DNA of 64,000 nt from Panacagrimonas sp965216805 (GTDB lineage: Bacteria > Pseudomonadota > Gammaproteobacteria > Nevskiales > Nevskiaceae): positions 1,922,001 through 1,986,000 of the forward strand of contig NZ_CBDCGN010000003.1 in the NCBI RefSeq assembly GCF_965216805.1. The letters are read 5' to 3'. The position numbers and the translations under genes are program-made. This document shows, piece by piece, positions 43,001 through 50,820 of this stretch. The stretch's first letter is position 1; each line of letters opens with the position of its first letter. The notes beneath the pieces were generated by a model, which worked only from the letters and a program-made list of their open reading frames with translations, was not told the DNA's origin and did not search any database.

Positions 43001-44197
43001 ATGCGCACTCTGCTGACGGGCGTTGCCCTTGCCACCGCCCTGCTGGTTTCGGGAACTGCCGGCGCGGTCAATACCGAGGGATACGATGTTCCCTACGGAT
43101 TGCTCGGCGGCGTCTACGAATTTTCGGACTCCAATCGCGATTCCGACGATGGGGTGGGGTTCTTCGGCGGCGTCGGCTTTCCGCTGAAGAGCCGGCCGGG
43201 CGAGGCCGTGGAGCTGACTTTCAAGTCACTCGAGCGCGATCGCGATATCGACGGCCGCAGCGACTATCAGCACAGCCTGTTCGCCAACTGGGTGCGCGAT
43301 CTCACCCCGCCCGCGGCTTACGGCAAGGTCAAGCCGTTTCTGCTGGTCGGCCTGGGCGCCATCCAGGAAGACGTACGCGGCGACGATCACATTCATGCCG
43401 GGCTGGATGCCGGCCTGGGCGCTCTGTTCCCCTTGCCGGTGCGTGGCTGGGCGCTGCGTGGCGAGGCGCTGGCGCAAGCGCAGCTCAACGACGAATCGGT
43501 GCCCGACGAGGATTACCTGCTCGACTTTCATCTGCGCCTGTCGCTGCAGATTCCGCTGGACTTCTTCCCGCACGCTGCGCCGCCTGAGCTGCCGCCGGCC
43601 GAAGATTGTCCGACCCGCGTGGTCGATCCGGTGACCGGGCGCAGCGACTGCATCTCGGATTCCGATCGCGACGGCGTCGCCGACAACCTGGACCAATGTC
43701 CGGGAACACCGACCGGCACGGCGGTGGACAGCAAGGGCTGCATCATCGCCGGTGTGGTGATCGACTCCGACGACGACGGCGTGCTCGACGAAGTCGATGC
43801 CTGTCCGGAAACACCCAAGGGCATGATCGTCGACGGTACCGGCTGCCTGATCGATCAGTCGGTGACCCTGCGTGCGGTGAACTTCGAATCGGCGTCGGCC
43901 CGGCTCACCGCCGACGCCAAGACCGCCCTGAACGAGGTGGCCCGCACGCTCAAGAACCAGCCCAACCTCAGTGCGCAGATCACCGGCCATACCGACGACG
44001 AGGGCAACGACAACTTCAATCTGCTGCTGTCGCAGGAGCGTGCCGAGTCCGTGCGCCAATACCTGGTCGGGCGCGGCATCGCCCCCGCGCGGCTGGTCGC
44101 CATCGGCATGGGTGAAGCCGAGCCGGTGGCGGACAATGCGAGCGAGGAAGGTCGCGTTGCCAACCGGCGCGTGGATTTCGCGGTGACGGTGCAGTAG
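43001..44197 (+). CDS. OmpA-family outer-membrane protein with TSP3 repeats
   Basis: The 398-residue precursor has a signal peptide (MRTLLTGVALATALLVSGTAGA) and an N-terminal beta-barrel-like domain of about 190 residues. Two thrombospondin type 3 Ca-binding repeats follow (DSDRDGVADNLDQCPGTPTG and DSDDDGVLDEVDACPETPKG), then an OmpA C-terminal peptidoglycan-binding domain (ITGHTDDEGNDNFNLLLSQE, EEGRVANRRVDF). It should sit in the outer membrane and tether it to peptidoglycan. The start is ATG 43001. About 95 bases separate it from pyrD. Confidence 0.88.
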   Translation: MRTLLTGVALATALLVSGTAGAVNTEGYDVPYGLLGGVYEFSDSNRDSDDGVGFFGGVGFPLKSRPGEAVELTFKSLERDRDIDGRSDYQHSLFANWVRDLTPPAAYGKVKPFLLVGLGAIQEDVRGDDHIHAGLDAGLGALFPLPVRGWALRGEALAQAQLNDESVPDEDYLLDFHLRLSLQIPLDFFPHAAPPELPPAEDCPTRVVDPVTGRSDCISDSDRDGVADNLDQCPGTPTGTAVDSKGCIIAGVVIDSDDDGVLDEVDACPETPKGMIVDGTGCLIDQSVTLRAVNFESASARLTADAKTALNEVARTLKNQPNLSAQITGHTDDEGNDNFNLLLSQERAESVRQYLVGRGIAPARLVAIGMGEAEPVADNASEEGRVANRRVDFAVTVQ

Positions 44198-44205
44198 CCG
44201 GGTCG

Positions 44206-44415
44206 ATGACGCCGTCCGCAACCCGACCGGAGCCGGCAGTGGAGTCGCCCTGCATCGGCATCTGCCAGCTCGATGCGTCGTCCATGTGTATCGGCTGCGG
44301 GCGGCTGATGAGCGAGATCGTCGAATGGCCGCGGGTCAGCGAAGCGCGGCGCCGCGAAATCCGGCGCCAGGCGCAGACACGCATGCCGATGAGTGGGGCC
44401 CCAGACCAGCCATGA
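44206..44415 (+). CDS. DUF1289 family small protein
   Basis: The 69-residue protein has the DUF1289 cysteine pattern SPCIGICQLDASSMCIGCGR, four Cys that could bind a metal or Fe-S cluster, followed by EIVEWPRVSEARRREI, also typical. The function of this family is not established. It starts nine bases after the OmpA-family gene and overlaps the thioesterase gene by four bases. Confidence 0.85.
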   Translation: MTPSATRPEPAVESPCIGICQLDASSMCIGCGRLMSEIVEWPRVSEARRREIRRQAQTRMPMSGAPDQP

Positions 44416-44843
44416 TCGAACGACCGCGTCGCGAGCAGTTCCGCCACTTCTGCCGCCTGCAGACGCGCTGGGGCGACGTCGACCGTATCGGCCACGTCAA
44501 CAACGCCAAGTATTTCACCTACGACGAAAACGTTCGCATCGACTACTTCGAGCAGCGGCTGGCAGCGGCCGCGCAAGGCAGCCACATCATCCTGGCGCGC
44601 ATCGCCTGCGACTTCCTCGAACAATTGCATCACCCGGCGGTGATCGATTACGCCATGCGGGTGACGCGGATCGGGCGCTCCAGTTTCGGCACCCAGGGCG
44701 CGCTGTTCGTCGGCGACACCTGCCACGCGAGGACCGAAGGCGTGGTGGCCTGGTTCGATTACGCGGCACAGAAAACCGCCCCGATTCCAGAGGCGGTGCG
44801 CACAGTGATTCGCGATTTCGAGCTGGTGAAGCCGGCGGAGTAG
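44412..44843 (+). CDS. Hotdog-fold acyl-CoA thioesterase (4HBT/YbgC-like)
   Basis: The 143-residue protein has the hotdog-fold active-site segment TRWGDVDRIGHVNNAKYFTYDENVRIDYF, in which the Asp before the IGHVNN loop is the family's catalytic acid. The rest matches the strands of the fold (ACDFLEQLHHPAVIDYAMRV). It should hydrolyse an acyl-CoA or acyl-ACP thioester; the substrate is unknown. The start is ATG 44412, overlapping DUF1289 by four bases. The inverted repeat at 44853-44922 follows. Confidence 0.8.
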   Translation: MIERPRREQFRHFCRLQTRWGDVDRIGHVNNAKYFTYDENVRIDYFEQRLAAAAQGSHIILARIACDFLEQLHHPAVIDYAMRVTRIGRSSFGTQGALFVGDTCHARTEGVVAWFDYAAQKTAPIPEAVRTVIRDFELVKPAE

Positions 44844-44852
44844 GAACTGACC

Positions 44853-44922
44853 GTAGCCCGCGTGAAACGCGGGGGTGTGGTGTCGATTGAACTCGAGCTT
44901 TCCCGGGTTGCACCCGGGCTAC
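44853..44922. repeat. REP-like inverted repeat (GTAGCCCG element)
   Basis: GTAGCCCGCGTGAAACGCGG from 44853 and the opposite arm CCCGGGTTGCACCCGGGCTA (from 44902, to 44922) share the GTAGCCCG-GTG-AA-CGGG core in inverted orientation. Each half also forms its own small hairpin. Elements of this type are among the most common intergenic repeats of gammaproteobacteria. It lies between the convergent thioesterase and aguB genes. Confidence 0.75.
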
Positions 44923-44945
44923 AACACTGCCCCGGTACGCCCCCC

Positions 44946-45854
44946 TTAATCTCGATAGCGCTTGGTTAGATCAGCATAAGCATCCACGCGACGATCACGC
45001 AGGAACGGCCACCACCTGCGCACGTCTTCGCTGCGCTTGAGGTCGACGTCCACCACCAGCACATCGGGACCCTCGCCGGCACGGGCCAGGTATTCGCCCT
45101 GAGGGCCTGCGACGAAGCTGTGTCCCCAGAAACGCGAGCCCTGCGTCTGGCCGCTGGGATCGGGTTCGAATCCGACGCGATTGGCGACCAGCACCGGCAG
45201 GCCGTTGGCCACGGCGTGCGCGCGCTGGATGGTGACCCAGGCCTCGCGCTGGCGCTGCTGCTCGTCCGCGTCATCGGCAGGATTCCAGCCGATCGCAGTG
45301 GGGTAGAGCAGCAGGTCGGCGCCGGCCAGGGCCATCAGGCGCGCGGCCTCGGGATACCACTGGTCCCAGCACACCAGCAGGCCGAGCTTGCCGACGCTGG
45401 TGGCAATGGGCGTGAAGCCGCCGCCGGTATCCGAGGCGGCGTCGCCGGGCGTGAAGTAGAACTTCTCGTAGTAGCCCGGATCGTCCGGGATGTGCATTTT
45501 TCGATAGCGGCCGGCGATGCTGCCGTCGGTTTCGAACACCACCGCAGTGTTGTGATAGAGCCCGGCGGCGCGGCGTTCGAACAGCGAACCCACCAGCACG
45601 ATGCCCAGTTCCCTGGCCAAAGCCGACAGCCTTTGTGTGGACGGCCCCGGAATGGCTTCGGCCAGGTCGAACAGCTCGGTGGATTCGTGCTGGCAGAAGT
45701 ACAGCGAGGTGTGGAGTTCCTGCAGCAGCACCAGTCTGGCGCCCATCTCGGCGGCCTCGCGGATGCCGGCTTCGGAGGTCGCCAGATTCTGCTCGCGGTT
45801 GTCGACGCAGGGCTGCTGCACCAGGCCGACGCGCAGTTCGCGGTTGGTGCTCAT
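44946..45854 (-). CDS. aguB: N-carbamoylputrescine amidase (nitrilase family)
   Basis: AguB hydrolyses N-carbamoylputrescine to putrescine in the agmatine route to polyamines. The 302-residue protein has the nitrilase triad: Glu in LVLLQELHTSLYFCQ, Lys in YRKMHIPDDPGYYEKFYF, and Cys in LLVCWDQWYPEAARLM. The first and third blocks are characteristic of AguB rather than of other nitrilases. The partner agmatine deiminase AguA is not in the window. ATG 45854 starts it. It overlaps the upstream unknown gene by four bases on the same strand. Confidence 0.9.
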   Translation of the reverse strand: MSTNRELRVGLVQQPCVDNREQNLATSEAGIREAAEMGARLVLLQELHTSLYFCQHESTELFDLAEAIPGPSTQRLSALARELGIVLVGSLFERRAAGLYHNTAVVFETDGSIAGRYRKMHIPDDPGYYEKFYFTPGDAASDTGGGFTPIATSVGKLGLLVCWDQWYPEAARLMALAGADLLLYPTAIGWNPADDADEQQRQREAWVTIQRAHAVANGLPVLVANRVGFEPDPSGQTQGSRFWGHSFVAGPQGEYLARAGEGPDVLVVDVDLKRSEDVRRWWPFLRDRRVDAYADLTKRYRD

Positions 45855-46186
45855 TCCAGCAGATTGGCGACCGCCGCCGGCAGCTTGTAGCGCTTGTCGG
45901 TGAACAGCTTGCCGAGGAGCAGGGTCAGCCAGGGCCGCGAGCTGGAGAAGGTACGCAGGATGGCGTAGACATGGTCGCCCTCGCGCACCAGTTCGTAGCG
46001 TTCGACCGCGGCGTTGAGGGCTTCCTTTTCGCCCTTGAGATGGGCGCGAACGGAGATGCGGCCACGGCCGGTGTCGACGTCGCAGTCCAGCACCTCGCCG
46101 TACTGGCTGAGGCGGTCGTTGAGATAGGCGCGCAGCGCGATTCCCAGCGCGCCGTTCTTCATGCCCTTGGCGATTCTTCCCAGCAT
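45851..46186 (-). CDS. Conserved-looking hypothetical protein between phoH-like gene and aguB
   Basis: The 111-residue protein has an N-terminal amphipathic helix (MLGRIAKGMKNGALGIALRAYLNDRLSQYG), then alternating strands (EVLDCDVDTGRGRISVRAHLKGEKEALN), and a C-terminal hydrophobic part (RPWLTLLLGKLF). The strands and the KGE motif look like a small lipid-binding or secretion-accessory fold, but I cannot assign a family. It has normal codon use, ATGA overlap with aguB and a 15-base gap after the PhoH-like gene, so it is real and co-transcribed. Confidence 0.7.
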   Translation of the reverse strand: MLGRIAKGMKNGALGIALRAYLNDRLSQYGEVLDCDVDTGRGRISVRAHLKGEKEALNAAVERYELVREGDHVYAILRTFSSSRPWLTLLLGKLFTDKRYKLPAAVANLLE

Positions 46187-46201
46187 GCTGCTTCCCCCGA
46201 C

Positions 46202-47629
46202 CTAAAGTACGTCCGAAGCGTACGCCGCCAGACGTGAACGTTCGCCGCGCGCCAGGGTGACGTGGCCGCCATGCTGCCAGCCGCGGAAGCGGTCGACCAC
46301 ATAGGTCAGGCCCGAGGTGGTTTCCGACAGGTAAGGCGTGTCGATCTGCGACAGGTTGCCCAGGCAGACGATCTTGGAGCCCGGCCCGCAGCGGGTGATC
46401 AGGGTCTTCATCTGCTTGGCGGTCAGGTTCTGCGCCTCGTCCAGAATGATGAAGCGGTTCAGGAAGGTGCGGCCGCGCATGAAGTTGAGCGAACGGATCT
46501 TGATGCGCTTGGACAGCAGGTCGTTGGTGGCGGCGCGTTCCCAGTCGCCGCTGTGGGCGTTCTGGGTGAGCACTTCCAGGTTGTCCATCAAGGCGCCCAT
46601 CCAGGGCGTCATCTTTTCCTCCTCGGTGCCGGGCAGGAAGCCGATGTCCTCGCCCAGAGGTACGGTGACGCGGGTCATGATGATCTCGCGATAACGTGGC
46701 TCGTCCAGCACCTGGGCAAGCCCGGCGGCCAGGGTCAGCAGGGTCTTGCCGGTGCCGGCGGTGCCCAGGATGGTGACGAAGTCGATCTCGGGATCCAGCA
46801 GCAGGTTGAGGGCAAAGTTCTGCTCGCGGTTCTTGGCGTGAATGCCCCACACCGGCGCCTTGGCGGCGCGGTAGTCGCGGGTGACGCGCAGCACCGCGCT
46901 GTCGGCGTCGAGCCGGTGCACCTCCAGTTCCAGGCCGCGCTCGCGGTCGTCGTCGGGCAGGTACAGGAACTGATTCAGATACAGGTCCTTCACGCTGGGA
47001 CCGTGAATGCGGTAGCAGGCGCGGCCACGGTCATCCTGCCAGCTCTCCATCTTGTCGCCGTGGGTGTCCCAGAAATTCTCCGGCAGCTCGGCGTAGCCGG
47101 TGGGGAGGAGATCGGCATCCTCCAGGACCTGGTCGTTGTGATAGTCCTCGGTATGGACGCCGACGATGGTGGCCTTGATGCGAAGGTTGATGTCCTTGCT
47201 GACCAGGGTGACGCGACGGTCGGGATGCTGCTCCTGCAAGGACAGCGCGCTGAGCAGGATGGCGTTGTCCGGCTTGTTGCCGGGCAGGATGCCGGGCAGC
47301 GAACCGGCGGTCGGCTTGGTCTGGAAATACAGCCGGCCGCTGGCCGGCTCGCCATGGCGCCCGCCCTGGGTCGCACCGCGCTTGGCGAAGCTGGTCGGCA
47401 GGGTGAGCCCCTGTTCGATCTGCGCCTGATCGCGATCGGCGACGATATCGTCGAGCATGCGGCTGACCTGGCGCGCGGTGCGGGCAGGCTCGCTGGTGCC
47501 TTTTTTGAGTCCGTCCAGTTCTTCCAGCACCACCATGGGCACGAACAGGTCATGTTCCTCGAAACGGAACAGGCTGGTGGGGTCGTGCATCAGCACGTTG
47601 GTGTCCAGCACGAAGATTTTTTTCTTCAC
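46202..47629 (-). CDS. PIN-PhoH family ATPase
   Basis: The 475-residue protein fuses an N-terminal PIN domain (KIFVLDTNVLMHDPTSLF with the first catalytic Asp, then FVPMVVLEELDGLKKG) to a C-terminal PhoH ATPase domain. The latter has Walker A LGTAGTGKTLLTLAAGL, a PhoH-typical GEDIGFLPGTEEEKM, and Walker B FIILDEAQNLTAKQMK. Such PIN-PhoH (PhoH2) proteins are RNA helicase/RNases in some bacteria; the role here is presumably RNA metabolism. Translation starts at GTG 47629. It is the first of three genes ending in aguB. Confidence 0.9.
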   Translation of the reverse strand: MKKKIFVLDTNVLMHDPTSLFRFEEHDLFVPMVVLEELDGLKKGTSEPARTARQVSRMLDDIVADRDQAQIEQGLTLPTSFAKRGATQGGRHGEPASGRLYFQTKPTAGSLPGILPGNKPDNAILLSALSLQEQHPDRRVTLVSKDINLRIKATIVGVHTEDYHNDQVLEDADLLPTGYAELPENFWDTHGDKMESWQDDRGRACYRIHGPSVKDLYLNQFLYLPDDDRERGLELEVHRLDADSAVLRVTRDYRAAKAPVWGIHAKNREQNFALNLLLDPEIDFVTILGTAGTGKTLLTLAAGLAQVLDEPRYREIIMTRVTVPLGEDIGFLPGTEEEKMTPWMGALMDNLEVLTQNAHSGDWERAATNDLLSKRIKIRSLNFMRGRTFLNRFIILDEAQNLTAKQMKTLITRCGPGSKIVCLGNLSQIDTPYLSETTSGLTYVVDRFRGWQHGGHVTLARGERSRLAAYASDVL

Positions 47630-47711
47630 GGACGTCGTCGTCGAATGGCGAGGAGGGGGCCGCCCGGCTGCATGCGCAGTCAGGACGAGGCAAACCGGGG
47701 CGCTGCGGGGT

Positions 47712-48176
47712 TCAGAGGGTTTTGACGGCTTCGAGCACTTCGGCGGCGTGGTCCTTGACCTTCACGCCGCGCCACACCTGTTTGAGTTTGCCCTTGCCGT
47801 CGAACAGCCAGGTGCAACGGTCGATCCCCATGTACTTCCTGCCGTACATGCTTTTTTCGACGATGGCGCCAAAGGCGTCGCAGGCAGCGCCGTCCTTGTC
47901 CGACAGCAGGGTGAACGGAAACTCGTACTTGGCGACGAAGTTGTCGTGCGACTTCACGCTGTCCTTGGAGATGCCGACGATGTCGGCGCCGGCCTTGATG
48001 AATTGCGGGTAGAGGTCGCGAAAATCCTGGCCTTCCTGCGTGCAGCCTGGCGTGTTGTCCTTGGGGTAGAAGTACACCACCAGCTTCTTGCCCTTGAAGT
48101 CCTTGAAGGCGACGTCGCGGCCGCCGTTGGCGGGGAGGGTCAGATCGGGAATCTTGTCGCCGACGCTCAGGGTCAT
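47712..48176 (-). CDS. bcp: Thioredoxin-dependent peroxiredoxin Bcp/PrxQ
   Basis: Bcp reduces hydrogen peroxide and organic peroxides with thioredoxin. The 154-residue protein has the peroxidatic Cys in YPKDNTPGCTQEGQDFRDL. The second Cys five residues later, found in E. coli Bcp, is absent (Gln-Gly-Gln). Another Cys occurs later, in GAACDAFGAIVEKSMYGR, which fits PrxQ enzymes whose resolving Cys is in the third helix. ATG 48176 gives the family start. It lies upstream of the PIN-PhoH gene on the same strand, with an 82-base gap. Confidence 0.9.
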   Translation of the reverse strand: MTLSVGDKIPDLTLPANGGRDVAFKDFKGKKLVVYFYPKDNTPGCTQEGQDFRDLYPQFIKAGADIVGISKDSVKSHDNFVAKYEFPFTLLSDKDGAACDAFGAIVEKSMYGRKYMGIDRCTWLFDGKGKLKQVWRGVKVKDHAAEVLEAVKTL

Positions 48177-48270
48177 TTGTTCTCCGAGTGATGGGTGATC
48201 GGTGATTTGCGATGGGTTGGCCTTCAACTATCCGATCAGTCACCGATCAGCGGTGACCCATCACGTGTTG

Positions 48271-48831
48271 TCACGTCTTGATCGGGTCCAGCATGCCGTC
48301 CGCGTTCAGATCGTCGCAGAGATCCATGAAGGATTCGCGCAGGGCCTGCGGGTGCTGGTTGACCGGCACGTGCAGCACCATCTGAACGCTGCACATCTCC
48401 GCTCCGGTGTAGTTGGAAGCGTACTTCTGGGCGGAAATCTCGGCGACCTCCACGTCCTGGCCGCTGAAGAATTCCAGCAGATGCACCAGCAGGTCGGGCT
48501 GCTGCGGGGCGATCACATCGGCGGCGTAGGGGCGGAACTCCGGGTTCTGCTCGCGCGGTCCGCAGCGCTCGAAGCGCACCTGCAGGTCCAGTTTGGTGGC
48601 AATGCCCGGCAATGCGGTTTCCAGCCGGCCCAGCGCGCTCCAGTTGCCCGACACCACCAGATTCGCGGCCAGGCGGTCGCCGATGGGCGCGATGCGACTA
48701 TCCTCGACCTCGCAACCTCGCTCGCGGATGGCGCGAAACAGCTCCAGCGGCACATTGGCGCGGGTGCGCGCCAGCACGGAAATGGAGAGGAGGGTGTCTT
48801 GTCCAGCCATGGTCCGGGGGGGTTCTGTCAT
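48271..48831 (-). CDS. gcvR: Glycine cleavage system repressor-like ACT protein
   Basis: The 186-residue protein has two ACT-like domains, the first starting at TLLSISVLARTRANVPLELFRAIRERGCEV, the second at DLLVHLLEFFSGQDVEVAEISAQKY, with CSVQMVLHVP. This is the GcvR design, which in E. coli controls GcvA at the glycine cleavage operon. The divergent neighbour is dapA, the same order as in E. coli, which supports the call. ATG 48831 and 48810 are both possible starts. No gcvA or glycine cleavage genes are in the window. Confidence 0.8.
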   Translation of the reverse strand: MTEPPRTMAGQDTLLSISVLARTRANVPLELFRAIRERGCEVEDSRIAPIGDRLAANLVVSGNWSALGRLETALPGIATKLDLQVRFERCGPREQNPEFRPYAADVIAPQQPDLLVHLLEFFSGQDVEVAEISAQKYASNYTGAEMCSVQMVLHVPVNQHPQALRESFMDLCDDLNADGMLDPIKT

Positions 48832-48910
48832 GCGCCGCAGTTTATTGGTGCAGGGCACAAATGACCAACCTGCGGGCGGCATCGGACGCGGCCCCGGACG
48901 GGCTCGGGCG

Positions 48911-48961
48911 TTCCGCGGGGCGCGTCGAATTTCCGCGGGGCGCGCAAGGCCGGCGTATACT
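48911..48961 (+). promoter_or_regulatory. Direct repeats and -10 box upstream of dapA
   Basis: TTCCGCGGGGCGCG occurs twice, at 48911-48924 and 48931-48944, exactly 20 bases apart, which puts both copies on one face of the helix. TATACT at 48956-48961 is a good -10 box, 35 bases before the dapA start. No good -35 is present where the second repeat lies, which suggests an activator or a regulator site overlapping the promoter. Confidence 0.5.
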
Positions 48962-48996
48962 TCGCGGCCCTTTTCCAGCCCCGATGCGGCCTGCGC

Positions 48997-49875
48997 ATGA
49001 TTTACGGCAGCCTTGTTGCCCTGGTGACCCCGATGCACGCCGACGGTCGCGTCGACACCGACGCCCTGGATCGGCTGGTCGACTGGCACCTGGCCGAGGG
49101 CACCGACGCCCTCGTCGCGGTGGGCACCACCGGCGAGTCGCCGACGCTGGACGTCGAAGAGCACATCGACGTGATCCGCCGCGTGGTCCGCCGCGCCGCC
49201 GGCCGCGTGCCGGTGATCGGCGGCACCGGCGCCAACTCCACCAGCGAGGCCATCGAGCTGACGCGGGCCGCCAAGGACGTGGGCGTCGACGCCGTGCTGC
49301 TGGTCTCGCCCTACTACAACAAGCCGCCGCAGGAAGGGCTGTATCGCCATCACCGCGCGATCGCCGAGGCGGTCGACATCCCGCAGATTCTCTACAACGT
49401 GCCCGGTCGCACGGGCGTCGACATGCTGCCGGCCACCGTCGCGCGACTGGCGCAGGTGCCCCGCATCGTCGGCACCAAGGAGGCCAAGGGCGACCTGAGC
49501 CGTGTGCGCGAACTGCTGGCACTGAATCTGCCGCAGTCCTTCGCCCTTTATTCTGGCGATGATGCCACCGCACGCGAGTCCATCCTGCTCGGCTTTGTCG
49601 GCAATATTTCGGTGACCGCCAACGTCGTCCCGGGGGCCATGCAGCGCATGTGCCGGGCCGCGCTTGACCGCAACGCAACGCTGGCCGCGGAACTCGATGC
49701 GCCGCTGGCGGGTCTGCATCGCGACCTGTTCTGCCAGGCCAGTCCCATCCCGGTGAAGTGGGCGCTCCAGCAGATGGGGCGTATCGGGTCCGGTATCCGC
49801 CTGCCGCTGGTCCCGCTGGACCCGCAGTTCCAACCCACCGTGACCAAGGCCCTGAGCCAAGCGGGAGCGATTTGA
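48997..49875 (+). CDS. dapA: 4-hydroxy-tetrahydrodipicolinate synthase
   Basis: DapA condenses pyruvate with aspartate semialdehyde, the branch point to diaminopimelate and lysine. The 292-residue length matches E. coli. YGSLVALVTPM begins the barrel, GTTGESPTL binds substrate, the Tyr in VSPYYNKPPQEGLY is catalytic, and the Schiff-base Lys lies in RIVGTKEAKGDL. It is divergent from gcvR and is followed by a lipoprotein gene overlapping by one base. dapE and dapD lie 12 kb away at the window end. Confidence 0.95.
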   Translation: MIYGSLVALVTPMHADGRVDTDALDRLVDWHLAEGTDALVAVGTTGESPTLDVEEHIDVIRRVVRRAAGRVPVIGGTGANSTSEAIELTRAAKDVGVDAVLLVSPYYNKPPQEGLYRHHRAIAEAVDIPQILYNVPGRTGVDMLPATVARLAQVPRIVGTKEAKGDLSRVRELLALNLPQSFALYSGDDATARESILLGFVGNISVTANVVPGAMQRMCRAALDRNATLAAELDAPLAGLHRDLFCQASPIPVKWALQQMGRIGSGIRLPLVPLDPQFQPTVTKALSQAGAI

Positions 49876-50165
49876 TGATACGAGTGGTTGTGCTGGCTGC
49901 CTGCTGCAGCCTGTCCGCATGTGGCGTCAACAAGTATTGCGTCACCCAACAGGACTACCAGATCGCCGGCGTCGTGCCCGAACTGCGTCCCGCGGCCGGA
50001 CTCCAGTTGCCGGATTCGCCCTCCGCACTGCGACTGCCGCCGCCCCCGGCCAATCGCGTGCCATTCGGAGAAAGAGCGGAAGACGGCACCATCTCCTGTC
50101 TCGATCAACCGCCGCCGATGCCACCGGTCGAACCGCCGCCCGCGGTAGAAGAGACACCCGGTTAA
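49875..50165 (+). CDS. Small BamC-like lipoprotein
   Basis: The 96-residue precursor has a lipoprotein signal with lipobox LSAC, predicting outer-membrane anchoring of the mature protein. It is rich in Pro and Gly and has a segment with the feel of the N-terminal lasso of BamC (VPELRPAAGLQLPDSPSALRL). In E. coli dapA is followed by bamC, so this may be a shortened BamC that keeps only the unstructured lasso and lacks the two helix-grip domains. It overlaps dapA by one base (TGATG). Confidence in the BamC link is low; a lineage-specific lipoprotein is the alternative. Confidence 0.6.
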   Translation: MIRVVVLAACCSLSACGVNKYCVTQQDYQIAGVVPELRPAAGLQLPDSPSALRLPPPPANRVPFGERAEDGTISCLDQPPPMPPVEPPPAVEETPG

Positions 50166-50194
50166 AGCCGCAGCGTCCTGCCGGGCGCTCCGGC

Positions 50195-50200
50195 TATAAT
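50195..50200 (+). promoter_or_regulatory. -10 box of tRNA-Ser
   Basis: A perfect TATAAT ends nine bases before the tRNA-Ser start at 50210. No good -35 is visible at the usual spacing. Confidence 0.6.
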
Positions 50201-50209
50201 CCCGCCCCC

Positions 50210-50301
50210 GGAGAGATGTCCGAGTGGTTTAAGGAGCACGCCTGGAAAGCGTGTATACGGGTCAAACCGTATCGAGGGTTCGAATCCCTCTCTCTCCGCC
50301 A
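50210..50301 (+). tRNA. tRNA-Ser (GGA)
   Basis: A 92-base class II tRNA. The acceptor GGAGAGA pairs with TCTCTCC, followed by G and the encoded CCA at the 3' end. The anticodon stem ACGCCTGGAAAGCGT presents GGA, the variable arm TATACGGGTCAAACCGTATC is long as required for serine, and the T arm GAGGGTTCGAATCCCTC is intact. A bidirectional terminator follows 23 bases later. Confidence 0.97.
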
Positions 50302-50323
50302 ATCAGGCTCCGATCAGCACCGG

Positions 50324-50365
50324 AATGAGAAAAGCCCCCGATACATTGGGGGCTTTTCTCATTTT
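50324..50365. terminator. Bidirectional intrinsic terminator between tRNA-Ser and the pilin operon
   Basis: A 16-bp perfect stem, AATGAGAAAAGCCCCC (50324-50339) with GGGGGCTTTTCTCATT (50348-50363), encloses an eight-base loop. The GC core GCCCCC/GGGGGC is followed by TTTT in both directions, so it can end tRNA-Ser transcription and the convergent pilin operon. Confidence 0.9.
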
Positions 50366-50403
50366 GGAGGACTGGTTGGTAGATGCAGGCCGCGCCAACT
50401 TCG

Positions 50404-50820
50404 TCAGCGCTCATTCCAGCCCTTGCCATTCCAGAGCTTGGTGCCGTCCTGGTTGATGGTGATGGCGCCATCACCAGCATTGACAGTTCCAGCCTTGGGT
50501 GTGGCCGTCAGAGTAAAGGTGACTGCGGTTGGAGTGCCCACGCTCAGATCGTAGATGTCGCCCTCGACTGTACTTTCCCCAGCAAATGCGAAAACGTCGG
50601 TTAGTCCGACATAGCTGTTCTGCTGAGTAAACCACCGCTCGGCCTGCTGGGCTCCCTGTTGCAGCGCCTGCATTGCGTCCGCGCGGTTGCTTCGCTTCAC
50701 ATACTCGACATAACTCGGATAAGCAATCGCCGCCAGGATGCCCACGATCGCCACCGCGATCATGAGCTCCAGCAGGGTGATGCCGAACTGGCGGCGGTGC
50801 GTTTCAGTCTTTGCGATCAA
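50404..50820 (-). CDS. pilE: Type IV minor pilin PilE, lacking the C-terminal disulfide
   Basis: The 138-residue prepilin has a short leader ending in Gly before the methylation helix: QFG then ITLLELMIAVAIVGILAAIA, with the conserved Glu at +5. It is the last gene of the minor pilin operon. Related PilE proteins usually end with a disulfide-bonded loop (two Cys, the last often in CW). Here the matching positions appear as AGDGAITINQDG and NGKGW, and the mature protein has no Cys. It overlaps pilY1 by four bases. Confidence 0.88.
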   Translation of the reverse strand: MIAKTETHRRQFGITLLELMIAVAIVGILAAIAYPSYVEYVKRSNRADAMQALQQGAQQAERWFTQQNSYVGLTDVFAFAGESTVEGDIYDLSVGTPTAVTFTLTATPKAGTVNAGDGAITINQDGTKLWNGKGWNER

